40,045 bases of DNA from a virus: positions 1 through 40,045 of the IMG/VR virus record IMGVR_UViG_3300032288_004525. One strand, written 5' to 3'. Below, in pieces: positions 26,123 through 34,843 of this stretch. Both the position numbers and the translations under genes were made by a program. The notes below the pieces were generated by a model. That model was not told where the DNA came from, did not search any database, and saw only the letters and a program-made list of their open reading frames with translations. Every line of letters begins with the position of its first letter. Within the stretch, counting starts at the first letter, position 1.

Positions 26123-29100
26123 TGGCGCAAGTTAATAGAACGCTCACATATCAAGGTGATATGCTCGTTCACGATACACATGATGATATCAGCATGGCTG
26201 ATGGTGCTTACAGTTGGCAGTTTGATGGTACTACTCAAGCCGTACATATCCCACATAATACTGTATTGAACTTTTCCAATGGTGATTGGACTATTGAATT
26301 TTGGATGTGCCCAGCAGCAACAGACGTTTTGTCAGGAACTGGTCGTGGAATATATTCCAAAAGAGCAACAAGCGCAATTTTCGCAAGCGTTGCTATTGAT
26401 TATAACGCTACAGTAAATACCATAAGAATAGCTGTTGCAAATGCTGCCGGTAGTGCATGGACAGTAAATACTACAATGACTCTAGATATTGGTGTTTGGC
26501 AACACATAGCATTTGTTCGCAATGGTGCTAACATATACGGATATAAGAATGGTGTTCGTTCCACACTAAGCACCGCAATGGCTTCAGCAGTAATTTTTGA
26601 TGATGGTGCTGCTGCCACTATAGGTCAAATTGCTGTTATTCCTATTTCTACCACTACGAGCTATGGTGCTGCTCGTTTCAAAGGTCTATTATCAAATCTT
26701 AGGGTTACGAAAGGTGTTGCGCTATACACAGCAACAACTATTCCTATACCAAAATCACCACTAGTCAATCAAGGTTCAGTAACAAGCTTATTGACTTGTC
26801 AATCAGCAACATTCAGAGATAACTCTTCATATGCACACATACTAACTGATGTCAACACACCGACAATATCATACAAAAATCCATTCACAACTGAAAAGAG
26901 TTTGAAGTTTGATGGCACTTCAGAATATATAACAACTCCTTCTAATGCGGTATTTGCATTTGGTACTGGCGCATTCACTGTTGAATTTTGGATTAAGTAC
27001 ACTGTACTACCAACAACTGGTAACGCAAGAATGGTTCCTCTTGATCACGCGGGTGTCTCTGGTGGTTTTGGAATGTTTTTATCATCTGGTGGTATAGATA
27101 TATACATTACTGCTGGTGCGGGCCTTGGAAATTTTCCATATACATGGTCTCTTGATACCTGGTATCATGTTGCTGTGGTAAGAAGCGGAACAACTTGTAC
27201 AGCATATGTCAATGGTATTGCGATTGGTACAAATACGGTTTCTACAAATTTCACTTCTCCAGGAACAGTGTTTATAGGTAGAAATGCGTTCAATGCGCTA
27301 CAATTTTTAGCTGGATATATGTCTAATTATCGTATCACAAAGGGTACTGCTGTTTATACAAGCAACTTTATACCACCTGAACCATTCACAGATTCTGACG
27401 CAAAAGGTGCATCGATACTTTTATTCACTTCTGGTGCTACACTCAGAGACCTTTCTTCAAATGGTTTAGCAATAACTGCTACTGGTGGTCCCACTGTTTC
27501 TTATGAAAACCCGTTTGATACGACATTGACGGATGAATCTTCTATACCTTTTGCAAACAGATTGACTAATAGTGTTTACTTCAGCTCATCAGCCAGTAGC
27601 TATTTGTCAGTCGGAACTCCAACAGCAATGACTGGTGTATTTACTATTGAGTACTGGTTGTATTTGCATAGTCTTACTGATGCTACTAACGGTCACGGAA
27701 TATTTTTCCAAGGTACAACAAGCTCGAACGCAAACCGAGTTCAAATGAGCGCTCTTCCATCACCAAACCGACTAGGTTTTTTCTGGGAAAATGCTTCAGC
27801 ATTAAATATGAATCTCCTTTCGTCAGCGGGATCGATAACAACGAAAACTTGGTTACATGTTGCAGTAGTTTCTAATGGATCAGGATCTACAGTGAAAGTA
27901 TATGTCAATGGCGTGGAGTCAGGTAGTACATCATATGTGAATGCCCCATCACCAGCAACAAATCTATATCTTGGTCTTCATCGATCTGGTGGTGTGTTGC
28001 GACAACAATTTGATGGGCAAATCTCAAATTTTAGATATACAAGAGCTGTTGTTTATTCAGGAAACTTTACACCACCAACAGCACCACTTCAGATAACACA
28101 ATCTGCTGGAACAAACATTGCTGCCATTACAGACAAAACATCTGTGCGTTTATTGACTTGTCAAAATTATGGAGAATTTGTTGATAATTCAATCTATGAA
28201 CAACCTATTTTAGCGTTTCCTACAACATTGACAACAACAATTAGAAACACACCAGTAACGTCAAAATTCAATCCTTTCAATTCAACGAATCAAACGTCTG
28301 CGTTGACTAACAACTATTATAGTGCATTCTTCAATGGCACATCACAGTTCTTAGCAACAAATGCTCCAGGATTTACATCATCAAATTTCACAATTGAATG
28401 TTGGTTTTATCTGACAAGTAATTTGACTTTCTTATCTCCAGATAATGCATATACTGCTACTATAGTAGGAAGTAACGTGAACACTGGCATGATTCTTTAT
28501 GTAGGTGCCCCAGCAGGAGCAGGTTCGACACCAACTGCTATAGTTTTGACTGGTCTAGGAGCAGGCCATACAGGGCCTGTAGCTTCTGTTACCGGTATGA
28601 CAATTCCAATCAAAACTTGGCATCATGTGGCTGTCAGCAGAAGTGGTTCAACCTTTGCTATGTGGTTCAATGGTGTCAAGCAAACATTTACAACCTTGAC
28701 GAATACAGGTAACGCATTTGCGGCTGGTACTCTAGCTATTGGATACAATGCAGAAAATGCAAGCTATCGCTACTGGTTCCCAGGATACATCTCCAACCTT
28801 AGAATCGTATTGGATAATCCCGTATATGATCCTACAGGTGGTGATATTACTGTTCCAACAGCACCACTCGTAGTTACCAATAGAACATATCTACTTGCAT
28901 GTCAATCATCATTGCATGTCGATAACACAACTACACCATTCACGATGACAGCAACTGGTGCTACAACAGACAAGTTCAATCCATTTAGAACACAATCTGA
29001 TTATTCTGTATCTCTCAATGGTAGTAGTCAGTACCTAACATTACCAATGTCAACGAATTTCGTTTTCAATGGCGACTTCACTATTGAAGCTTGGATAAAT

Positions 29101-31827
29101 CCTACAATTTTACCGGCATTAGGTGATCAATACTGGATCATTGGTAACTGGGCCCGTTCATTTTATTTGAATGTTGTGAATACATCAGGTGCAATTTATT
29201 TAGGTTTTGCTTTCAGTTCTGATGGTACATTAGGCACAGTTCAATCTGTAATTAAACCAGCAAATATTATAACTAACACATGGCAACATGTTGCTGCTGT
29301 TCGCGTTGGTACCACTGTCACATTATATCTTGACGGTGCATCTATTGGATTTGGAACCATATCAATTACCAATTTCAACTCAGGTACAATTGCTATCGGT
29401 CAAATCACTCCTGGTCCAGTGGCTGGTTACTATTTCCCAGGATATATTTCTAATCTTCGTGTTGTCAAAGGAACTGCTGTCTATACAGATAACTTCATAC
29501 CATCATCATCACCTTTGACTGCTATTGCAAACACATCATTGTTGACTTGTACTTCATCACAAATACGAGATTATTCTGGCAATAGTATTACCATAACAAA
29601 CAATGGTACTGCAACGGTTTCTTCTACAGTGTTTCCACCGTTTACGACTACATCGGCAACAAGTCAAGTAGAATTTCCTGCGTCTAAATTACTATCGACT
29701 GGTTCGTTGTTGACGAAAAGCTATCTAGACGATAGTTCAATATTCAATAGAACATATGCAACATATTTCAATGGTATCAATCAGTACCTAACTGGGCCAG
29801 CTAGTGTAGCATTTGCTTTTGTAAGTGGAGATTTTACTTTTGAATGTTGGATATGGACCGATCCATTCACTAATACAAATGGTCGGGCTATTTATAGTGC
29901 TAAACCAGATTTCAATTTTAGTTTAGATAATACAGGTAGAGCATCGTTCACAACATCGTCGCCCCCTGGTGGTTCTACTATAACTGGTACTACCAATGTT
30001 GCTACAAGTTCTTGGAATCATATAGCAGTTACTCGTCAAAATGGAACGATAAGACTATTCGTGAATGGTGTGTCAGACGCAACACCAATAATAGACTATG
30101 ATTTTGTTGGATCTAAAAGTCTGGGTGGTCGCATTGGTTTTGATATATATGGTGTAGTTGGTGGATTTGCTGGCGATACTCTTTGGAATGGATATATTTC
30201 AAATCTTCGTTTTATTAAAGGTACAGCACTATATACGACAACATTCACGCCGTCGCTTACACCACTAACTAATTACAATGAATTTATATATGAAACATCT
30301 TTATTAGCTTTTCAAGATAGTTCTGCAACTATAGATAACTCGTCATATGCACACGCTTTGACAGCAGTCAATGGACCACTAACGACAACGAATATTCCTA
30401 CACGATTCTATAGTGGATCGTTCAATGGAAGCAGCACATCTTTACAGGTAACCACAACAGCAGTTACGGGTGCATGGACTATTGAGTTTTGGGTTTATAA
30501 CGCCAGTTTTGGTGGAGCAGGCGGCAAAGGATATGTATTCAACGGCACTACAAGCTCAGATGCAGATAGAGTGCAGATAGGTGTTGATAGCACTGGGCAA
30601 TTTTATTACTATCACGAAAACTCATCATCAGGAACTTTTACTGTCAACTCTGGCGCAACACTACTATCTCTGAACAAATGGCATCACGTTGCTGTTGTTT
30701 CTGATGGAACTACTCTAACATTATTCATTGATGGTGTATCTGTTGGTTCAGGAACAATCGCAAACAGCCCTTCACCAGGCACCAACTTTTATATTGGATT
30801 CCTAAGAAATTCTGGAGCATTGCAATATCATCAGGGTTATATTTCAGATTTTAGATATGCAGGAGCATCGGTGTACACAGCAAGCTTCACGCCACCAACA
30901 CAAAAATTGACAGCGATTGGTGGTACATTTTTGCTTGCGCTACAAACCGCAAATGTTACTAAAGATAACTCTACCAATAATCTAACGATAACAAACAACG
31001 GTTCTGTCACAGCAGTAGCACCTATCTCATGGCCTACTGTGCAAAAGCAATATTCGACAGGTGTGATTGAGATTGTTGGTCATCTTGATGATTTCAATCC
31101 CGTTCAGAATGGTAATGTGAGTGCATATTTTATTGGTGATGGATATTATTTGAGTACACCTTCAAATGCATCTTTCAGTTTTGGCACTGATGATTTTACT
31201 CTTGAGGCTTGGGTATATCCTATTAACGGTGGACGAGCAGCAGATGCACTTAAATATGGAACTATAATATCTCAGTTTTTAGCCGGTAGCACTGGTGCCG
31301 GTTCAAATTCTTGGGGTCTAGGTATAGGTATGAATGGTGGAGTATTTTCTAGTGTAACATTTGAAGCCGATGGAGGATCTAGACTGGATATTACTGGTTT
31401 AACATTTGCTCTCAACACATGGCATCATCTTGCCGTTGTTCGTAGCAGTGGAACATTAACAGCTTATGTTAATGGTACATCGATAGGTAGTTCATCTTAT
31501 GCATCTTCTATAAACAATAATTCTTCTGGATCTGTTCAAATGGGAAGAAGTGCTTTTGCCGGTTCATATAGTAACTGGCTAAACGGATATCTATCAAATG
31601 TTCGTGTCACAAAAGGTGTCGCTGTTTATACTGGCAACTTCACAACACCAACATCACCGCTACAGATAACTCAATCTGCAAGTGCGAATATTGCAGCAAT
31701 TACTTCAACATCGTCTGTATCGTTGTTGACATGTCAAAACAGTGATCTTTCTGATATATCAACAAATCGGTTTTCAATATTCAACAATGGTGGTGTAACA
31801 TTCAACAATGAAATAATACCGTTCTAA
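26122..31827 (+). CDS. Giant multi-LamG adhesin (eight concanavalin A-like modules)
   Basis: A 1901-residue protein made of eight LamG/concanavalin A-like modules (LamG_3 type), starting near residues 30, 258, 483, 732, 960, 1212, 1430 and 1666. Each has an opening strand with an FDG/FNG-like motif, a FTIEFW-type strand, a WHHVAVVR-type strand, and ends with G-Y-I-S-N-L-R-x-x-K and a YTxxFxPPxxPL segment. Such domains bind carbohydrates, so it probably contributes to host recognition. The modules are divergent copies, which implies repeated internal duplication. The N-terminal ~25 residues are not LamG and may attach it to the preceding fibre. No transmembrane segment is seen. Confidence 0.85.
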   Translation: MAQVNRTLTYQGDMLVHDTHDDISMADGAYSWQFDGTTQAVHIPHNTVLNFSNGDWTIEFWMCPAATDVLSGTGRGIYSKRATSAIFASVAIDYNATVNTIRIAVANAAGSAWTVNTTMTLDIGVWQHIAFVRNGANIYGYKNGVRSTLSTAMASAVIFDDGAAATIGQIAVIPISTTTSYGAARFKGLLSNLRVTKGVALYTATTIPIPKSPLVNQGSVTSLLTCQSATFRDNSSYAHILTDVNTPTISYKNPFTTEKSLKFDGTSEYITTPSNAVFAFGTGAFTVEFWIKYTVLPTTGNARMVPLDHAGVSGGFGMFLSSGGIDIYITAGAGLGNFPYTWSLDTWYHVAVVRSGTTCTAYVNGIAIGTNTVSTNFTSPGTVFIGRNAFNALQFLAGYMSNYRITKGTAVYTSNFIPPEPFTDSDAKGASILLFTSGATLRDLSSNGLAITATGGPTVSYENPFDTTLTDESSIPFANRLTNSVYFSSSASSYLSVGTPTAMTGVFTIEYWLYLHSLTDATNGHGIFFQGTTSSNANRVQMSALPSPNRLGFFWENASALNMNLLSSAGSITTKTWLHVAVVSNGSGSTVKVYVNGVESGSTSYVNAPSPATNLYLGLHRSGGVLRQQFDGQISNFRYTRAVVYSGNFTPPTAPLQITQSAGTNIAAITDKTSVRLLTCQNYGEFVDNSIYEQPILAFPTTLTTTIRNTPVTSKFNPFNSTNQTSALTNNYYSAFFNGTSQFLATNAPGFTSSNFTIECWFYLTSNLTFLSPDNAYTATIVGSNVNTGMILYVGAPAGAGSTPTAIVLTGLGAGHTGPVASVTGMTIPIKTWHHVAVSRSGSTFAMWFNGVKQTFTTLTNTGNAFAAGTLAIGYNAENASYRYWFPGYISNLRIVLDNPVYDPTGGDITVPTAPLVVTNRTYLLACQSSLHVDNTTTPFTMTATGATTDKFNPFRTQSDYSVSLNGSSQYLTLPMSTNFVFNGDFTIEAWINPTILPALGDQYWIIGNWARSFYLNVVNTSGAIYLGFAFSSDGTLGTVQSVIKPANIITNTWQHVAAVRVGTTVTLYLDGASIGFGTISITNFNSGTIAIGQITPGPVAGYYFPGYISNLRVVKGTAVYTDNFIPSSSPLTAIANTSLLTCTSSQIRDYSGNSITITNNGTATVSSTVFPPFTTTSATSQVEFPASKLLSTGSLLTKSYLDDSSIFNRTYATYFNGINQYLTGPASVAFAFVSGDFTFECWIWTDPFTNTNGRAIYSAKPDFNFSLDNTGRASFTTSSPPGGSTITGTTNVATSSWNHIAVTRQNGTIRLFVNGVSDATPIIDYDFVGSKSLGGRIGFDIYGVVGGFAGDTLWNGYISNLRFIKGTALYTTTFTPSLTPLTNYNEFIYETSLLAFQDSSATIDNSSYAHALTAVNGPLTTTNIPTRFYSGSFNGSSTSLQVTTTAVTGAWTIEFWVYNASFGGAGGKGYVFNGTTSSDADRVQIGVDSTGQFYYYHENSSSGTFTVNSGATLLSLNKWHHVAVVSDGTTLTLFIDGVSVGSGTIANSPSPGTNFYIGFLRNSGALQYHQGYISDFRYAGASVYTASFTPPTQKLTAIGGTFLLALQTANVTKDNSTNNLTITNNGSVTAVAPISWPTVQKQYSTGVIEIVGHLDDFNPVQNGNVSAYFIGDGYYLSTPSNASFSFGTDDFTLEAWVYPINGGRAADALKYGTIISQFLAGSTGAGSNSWGLGIGMNGGVFSSVTFEADGGSRLDITGLTFALNTWHHLAVVRSSGTLTAYVNGTSIGSSSYASSINNNSSGSVQMGRSAFAGSYSNWLNGYLSNVRVTKGVAVYTGNFTTPTSPLQITQSASANIAAITSTSSVSLLTCQNSDLSDISTNRFSIFNNGGVTFNNEIIPF

Positions 31828-31847
31828 ATAGGTATAAAGAGGATAAG

Positions 31848-32579
31848 ATGGCAAAATTACAAGGTGGTTCTAGAACATACGGAAGTCATACAGTAGACAC
31901 CGCATTGGTTGCTGGTGCTGGTGCTGGCTTTTCTAATATGGTTCTACTCACTTCAGGAACTGCGGCTACATATTCTTTACCCACTGCACTGCAAGTTCCT
32001 GGTGCTAGATTCAAAGTCACTATCATTGGAGCGGGTGGTGGTGGTTCTGGTTCTGCTGCTACCATCGGTTCTGTAGGCAGCGGTGGTGCATCTGGTGGTG
32101 TTATCATCATTTATCTGACAGTTGTAGCTGGTGCATATACATTCACATATAGCGTAGGTGCAGCAGGAACAGCAGGAGCAGCAGCCGGTGCTGGTGGTGC
32201 TGGTGGTCTTTCCAACATAATTTATAACGGCGTAACTTATCAGGTTGCTGCTACAGGTACAGCGGCCGCTGCTGGTGCTGGTGGTACAGCAGGTGCAATT
32301 ACAGGCGTAACTAACGGTACGACACCAAATGCTATTGCTATCTCTGGTCAGCAAGGTGGTAACGGTGGTACATCATCTGCAACAACACCAGTGACAGGCA
32401 TTGGTGGTGATACACCTCTCGGATTTGGTATGGGTGGTAAAACTGTAGGTATCGCAGCGGGTGCAGGCCGTGCTGGCATTGGTTTCGGTGCTGGTGGTTC
32501 TGGTGGATATTCTGCTGGTGCTGCAACAGGTCAAGCTGGTGGTATCGGCGGTGCAGGCCTTATTATTGTTGAATATTGA
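31848..32579 (+). CDS. Glycine-rich adhesin tip protein
   Basis: A 243-residue protein. A beta-rich N-terminus (RFKVTIIGAGGGGSGSAATI) is followed from ~60 by Gly/Ala-rich repeats (GGAGGLSNIIY; GAGGTAGAITG; FGAGGSGGYSAG) and closes with GAGLIIVEY. This resembles the polyglycine helix (PGII) tips in gp38-type distal fibre adhesins and other Gly-rich fibre ends, where loops between Gly runs contact the receptor. It follows the LamG protein, with a good AGAGGA ribosome site. Its role as receptor-binding tip is inferred from the composition and position. Confidence 0.72.
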   Translation: MAKLQGGSRTYGSHTVDTALVAGAGAGFSNMVLLTSGTAATYSLPTALQVPGARFKVTIIGAGGGGSGSAATIGSVGSGGASGGVIIIYLTVVAGAYTFTYSVGAAGTAGAAAGAGGAGGLSNIIYNGVTYQVAATGTAAAAGAGGTAGAITGVTNGTTPNAIAISGQQGGNGGTSSATTPVTGIGGDTPLGFGMGGKTVGIAAGAGRAGIGFGAGGSGGYSAGAATGQAGGIGGAGLIIVEY

Positions 32580-32593
32580 GAAAGGTTCATAAA

Positions 32594-32920
32594 ATGGAAT
32601 ACACATATAAAATTACGAACATCTACTGTTATCCCACATATGAAAACAAAGAGAATACCGTATTCAATGTTTTATGGATCTACTCAGGCACCGATGGCAC
32701 ATACAGTTCGAACATCAACGGTTATACTATGATACCATTCGATCCTGATGTTGAGTATACACCTTTTGATGACCTGACTGAAGAGCAGGTGATATCTTGG
32801 GTTGAACAGAACACTGATCCAGCCTTACTATCAGAAATGAGAGCGCAGATAGAGGCGGAAGTGATTGCACAATCTAGCCCACCACCCGTCATAAACCCTA
32901 TTTTACCTTGGCAGAAATGA
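32594..32920 (+). CDS. Small conserved phage protein (DUF7936-like)
   Basis: A 108-residue protein when read from ATG at 32594 (MEYTYKITNIYCYP); a TTG at 32576 would add six residues but overlaps the previous stop and is unlikely. It has an alternating strand pattern (FNVLWIYSGTDGTYSSNING), a YTPFDDLTEEQVISWVE segment, then a helix and a Pro-rich end. I associate such short proteins with marine phage fibre clusters, but its function is unknown. An AGAAAGG ribosome site lies just upstream. It sits between the Gly-rich tip and the first RCC1 gene. Confidence 0.65.
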   Translation: MEYTYKITNIYCYPTYENKENTVFNVLWIYSGTDGTYSSNINGYTMIPFDPDVEYTPFDDLTEEQVISWVEQNTDPALLSEMRAQIEAEVIAQSSPPPVINPILPWQK

Positions 32921-32926
32921 TAAATA
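32919..32926 (+). promoter_or_regulatory. Near-consensus late promoter GATAAATA before the first RCC1 gene
   Basis: One mismatch to TATAAATA. The predicted start near 32932 leaves a 28-nt leader with an AGGAA ribosome site before the ATG at 32960. It overlaps the stop of the previous gene. Plausible driver of the RCC1 cluster. Confidence 0.45.
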
Positions 32927-32959
32927 TTTCTAAAGCTATAACATAAAAACAGGAAAAAA

Positions 32960-34198
32960 ATGGCAAATTTTATAACTTCGAGTGGTGAAGAATTAGCATC
33001 AACCTTTATGAATGATTCTTCACTAATTGATAGGTTTATTGGTAATCAGATATGGACTTGGGGAGATAACACCTACGGACAATTAGGTGATAATAGCAAA
33101 AGTTATGCCACGGCAAAATCTTCACCAGTACAAGTTAGTGGTAATCAAACAAATTGGATCAAATTACCTGATAGCATAAGCGCAAGTGCAACTCATATAG
33201 GTGCAATTAGATATGTTACTACAGGAAGTAATTTATGGTTGTGGGGTAATAACAATAGTAATCAAATAAACGTAACAGCCTATAGTGGCTTAACTTTATC
33301 TTATCCGTTACAAATTAAAGATATCGATACAGAAAACCCTCCAGATTTTTTATCTATAACTGATGTCTCACCATTTCAAACTACTGTACGCAGTAATACT
33401 GCATTTAGAACTTTTGCAAAAGGTTCAGGTGAATTTTTAGGAAATGGTTCTACAGCTGGTAGTAAAGCAAATAGCTTGCTACCTTTCTTTAATTCTGGAG
33501 GTGCTAATATATTGAAAGAGGTCTCTATTGGTCTCGATGGTGGTGTTGCTATACAAGCCAATACGGGAATTTTATTTTCAATAGGTTCAGCTAATATTGC
33601 TCCTAATGGTACTACAGGTTATTGGAGGCCAGCTCAACAGGTTGTTCCTACTGGTTATCCTTGGTCAACAGTATCTGCCGGAGATTATCATGTAGCTGGA
33701 ATTACTACAGATGGTAGATTATGGAGTTGGGGAAGAAATAATTATGGTCAGTTAGGTAATACAACAATTACAGTTGGAAGCACAGTAAATACATATACAC
33801 AATTACAAGGTTCTAGTAACAATTGGTCTAAGGTTTCTGCCGGTAGCGATCATACAGCAGCAATCAAAACCGATGGTTCTTTGTGGTTGTGGGGTAGAAA
33901 TGATTATGGACAGCTAGGTGATGGTACTGTAATACATAGGTCTTCTCCAGTGCAGATAATTGCAGGTGGTAAAAATTGGAAACAAGTATCTTCTGGTTAT
34001 AGACATACAGCAGCAATCAAAACCGATGGTTCTTTGTGGTGTTGGGGTAAAAATGATAGAGGTGAATTAGGTGATGGCACCATAATACATAGGTCTTCAC
34101 CTGTACAAACAGTTTTAGCTGGTAAAAATTGGAAACAAGTTGCTGCCGCCAAAGAATTTACTGCTGCAATAACCTACTACGAATCATTCTTAACATAA
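32960..34198 (+). CDS. RCC1-type seven-bladed propeller protein 1
   Basis: A 412-residue protein with seven RCC1-like repeats of the form LWxWGxNxxGQLGDGTxxHRSSPVQ. The clearest are the first (IWTWGDNTYGQLGD) and the last three (LWSWGRNNYGQLGN, LWLWGRNDYGQLGD, LWCWGKNDRGELGD); the middle ones are degenerate. The N-terminal ~30 residues (ANFITSSGEELASTF; SLIDRFI) form a short attachment-like segment shared in style with the other two RCC1 genes. RCC1 propellers are typical binding platforms and are uncommon in phages; here they fit a receptor-binding or virion decoration role. This copy is followed by a DUF4376-like assembly factor. Confidence 0.83.
   Translation: MANFITSSGEELASTFMNDSSLIDRFIGNQIWTWGDNTYGQLGDNSKSYATAKSSPVQVSGNQTNWIKLPDSISASATHIGAIRYVTTGSNLWLWGNNNSNQINVTAYSGLTLSYPLQIKDIDTENPPDFLSITDVSPFQTTVRSNTAFRTFAKGSGEFLGNGSTAGSKANSLLPFFNSGGANILKEVSIGLDGGVAIQANTGILFSIGSANIAPNGTTGYWRPAQQVVPTGYPWSTVSAGDYHVAGITTDGRLWSWGRNNYGQLGNTTITVGSTVNTYTQLQGSSNNWSKVSAGSDHTAAIKTDGSLWLWGRNDYGQLGDGTVIHRSSPVQIIAGGKNWKQVSSGYRHTAAIKTDGSLWCWGKNDRGELGDGTIIHRSSPVQTVLAGKNWKQVAAAKEFTAAITYYESFLT
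33851..34040 (+). repeat. Direct repeats in RCC1 gene 1
   Basis: Bases 33851-33887 and 34004-34040 carry the same 37-bp sequence encoding HTAAIKTDGSLW in the last two blades of propeller 1, about one blade apart. Closely similar stretches recur in propeller 2, so the DNA is suited to recombination between blades and genes. Confidence 0.75.
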
Positions 34199-34207
34199 GA
34201 GGAAAAA

Positions 34208-34843
34208 ATGTTTGTAATCATACAGAATAGCTCATTGATCTTTGGTCCAAAAAATTGGAGCAAATTGATTTTTGAAGAAATTATAAAAGAAGATTGCAAT
34301 CTAGAATGTAATATCAGTGTACAAAACGATGAGAATCTTCCAGTCGTTTTAGACAATGATGTAAAGATTCTTCCTGTCGTTTCGATAAATCAACCCTCAT
34401 ATAATTCGAAAATTGAAAGATTGGAGGGTCCTTATTGGAATTTCTATGAAGATAGAGCTGAAATGTATTATACTGTTGGTGATCTACCTATAGATGCTGT
34501 AAAAAACAGACTCAAGAATATCATATCTTCCAATAGATATGAGTATGAAAAGATAGGTTTTGATATGAAAATACAAAATGCTGATATCTATATCAATACT
34601 GGAAGAACTGAGAGGTCTGTCTTTTTACAGACACTATTTTACATGGAAGACAATGAAACCATAAACTGGAAATTTTCAGAAGGTTGGATGCAACTCACAA
34701 AACCAGATATGCAGCAGATTGTTTCTAAGATCAAAACACATGTTCAGTCATGTTTTATATGGGAACAAAACAAGATCGCTGAAGTTGATGCTGCAAATAC
34801 ACTTGAAGAACTTGATGCAATCAATACTGAGGTTGAGATATAA
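34208..34843 (+). CDS. DUF4376-like tail fibre assembly protein
   Basis: A 211-residue protein. The N-terminal half has a beta domain with a GPYWNFYEDRAEMYYTVG segment. The C-terminal ~110 residues match the DUF4376 pattern found in tail fibre assembly proteins and fibre ends: RYEYEKIGFDMKIQNADIY, then a Thr-rich turn, NWKFSEGWMQLTK, and a helix ending with the AANTLEELDAINTEVE repeat. Its place directly after the first RCC1 propeller and overlapping the second (TAATG) suggests it folds or attaches those adhesins. An AGAGGA ribosome site precedes the ATG. Confidence 0.7.
   Translation: MFVIIQNSSLIFGPKNWSKLIFEEIIKEDCNLECNISVQNDENLPVVLDNDVKILPVVSINQPSYNSKIERLEGPYWNFYEDRAEMYYTVGDLPIDAVKNRLKNIISSNRYEYEKIGFDMKIQNADIYINTGRTERSVFLQTLFYMEDNETINWKFSEGWMQLTKPDMQQIVSKIKTHVQSCFIWEQNKIAEVDAANTLEELDAINTEVEI

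Noticed and set aside
31833-31840. TATAAAGA before the Gly-rich gene as a late promoter
   Set aside because: It overlaps the AGAGGA ribosome site and would leave a 2-nt leader.
31977-32354. Cys-rich leftward reading frame of 125 codons
   Set aside because: It is the antisense of the Gly-rich repeats; the Cys richness comes from the complement of Gly/Ala codons, not a real protein.
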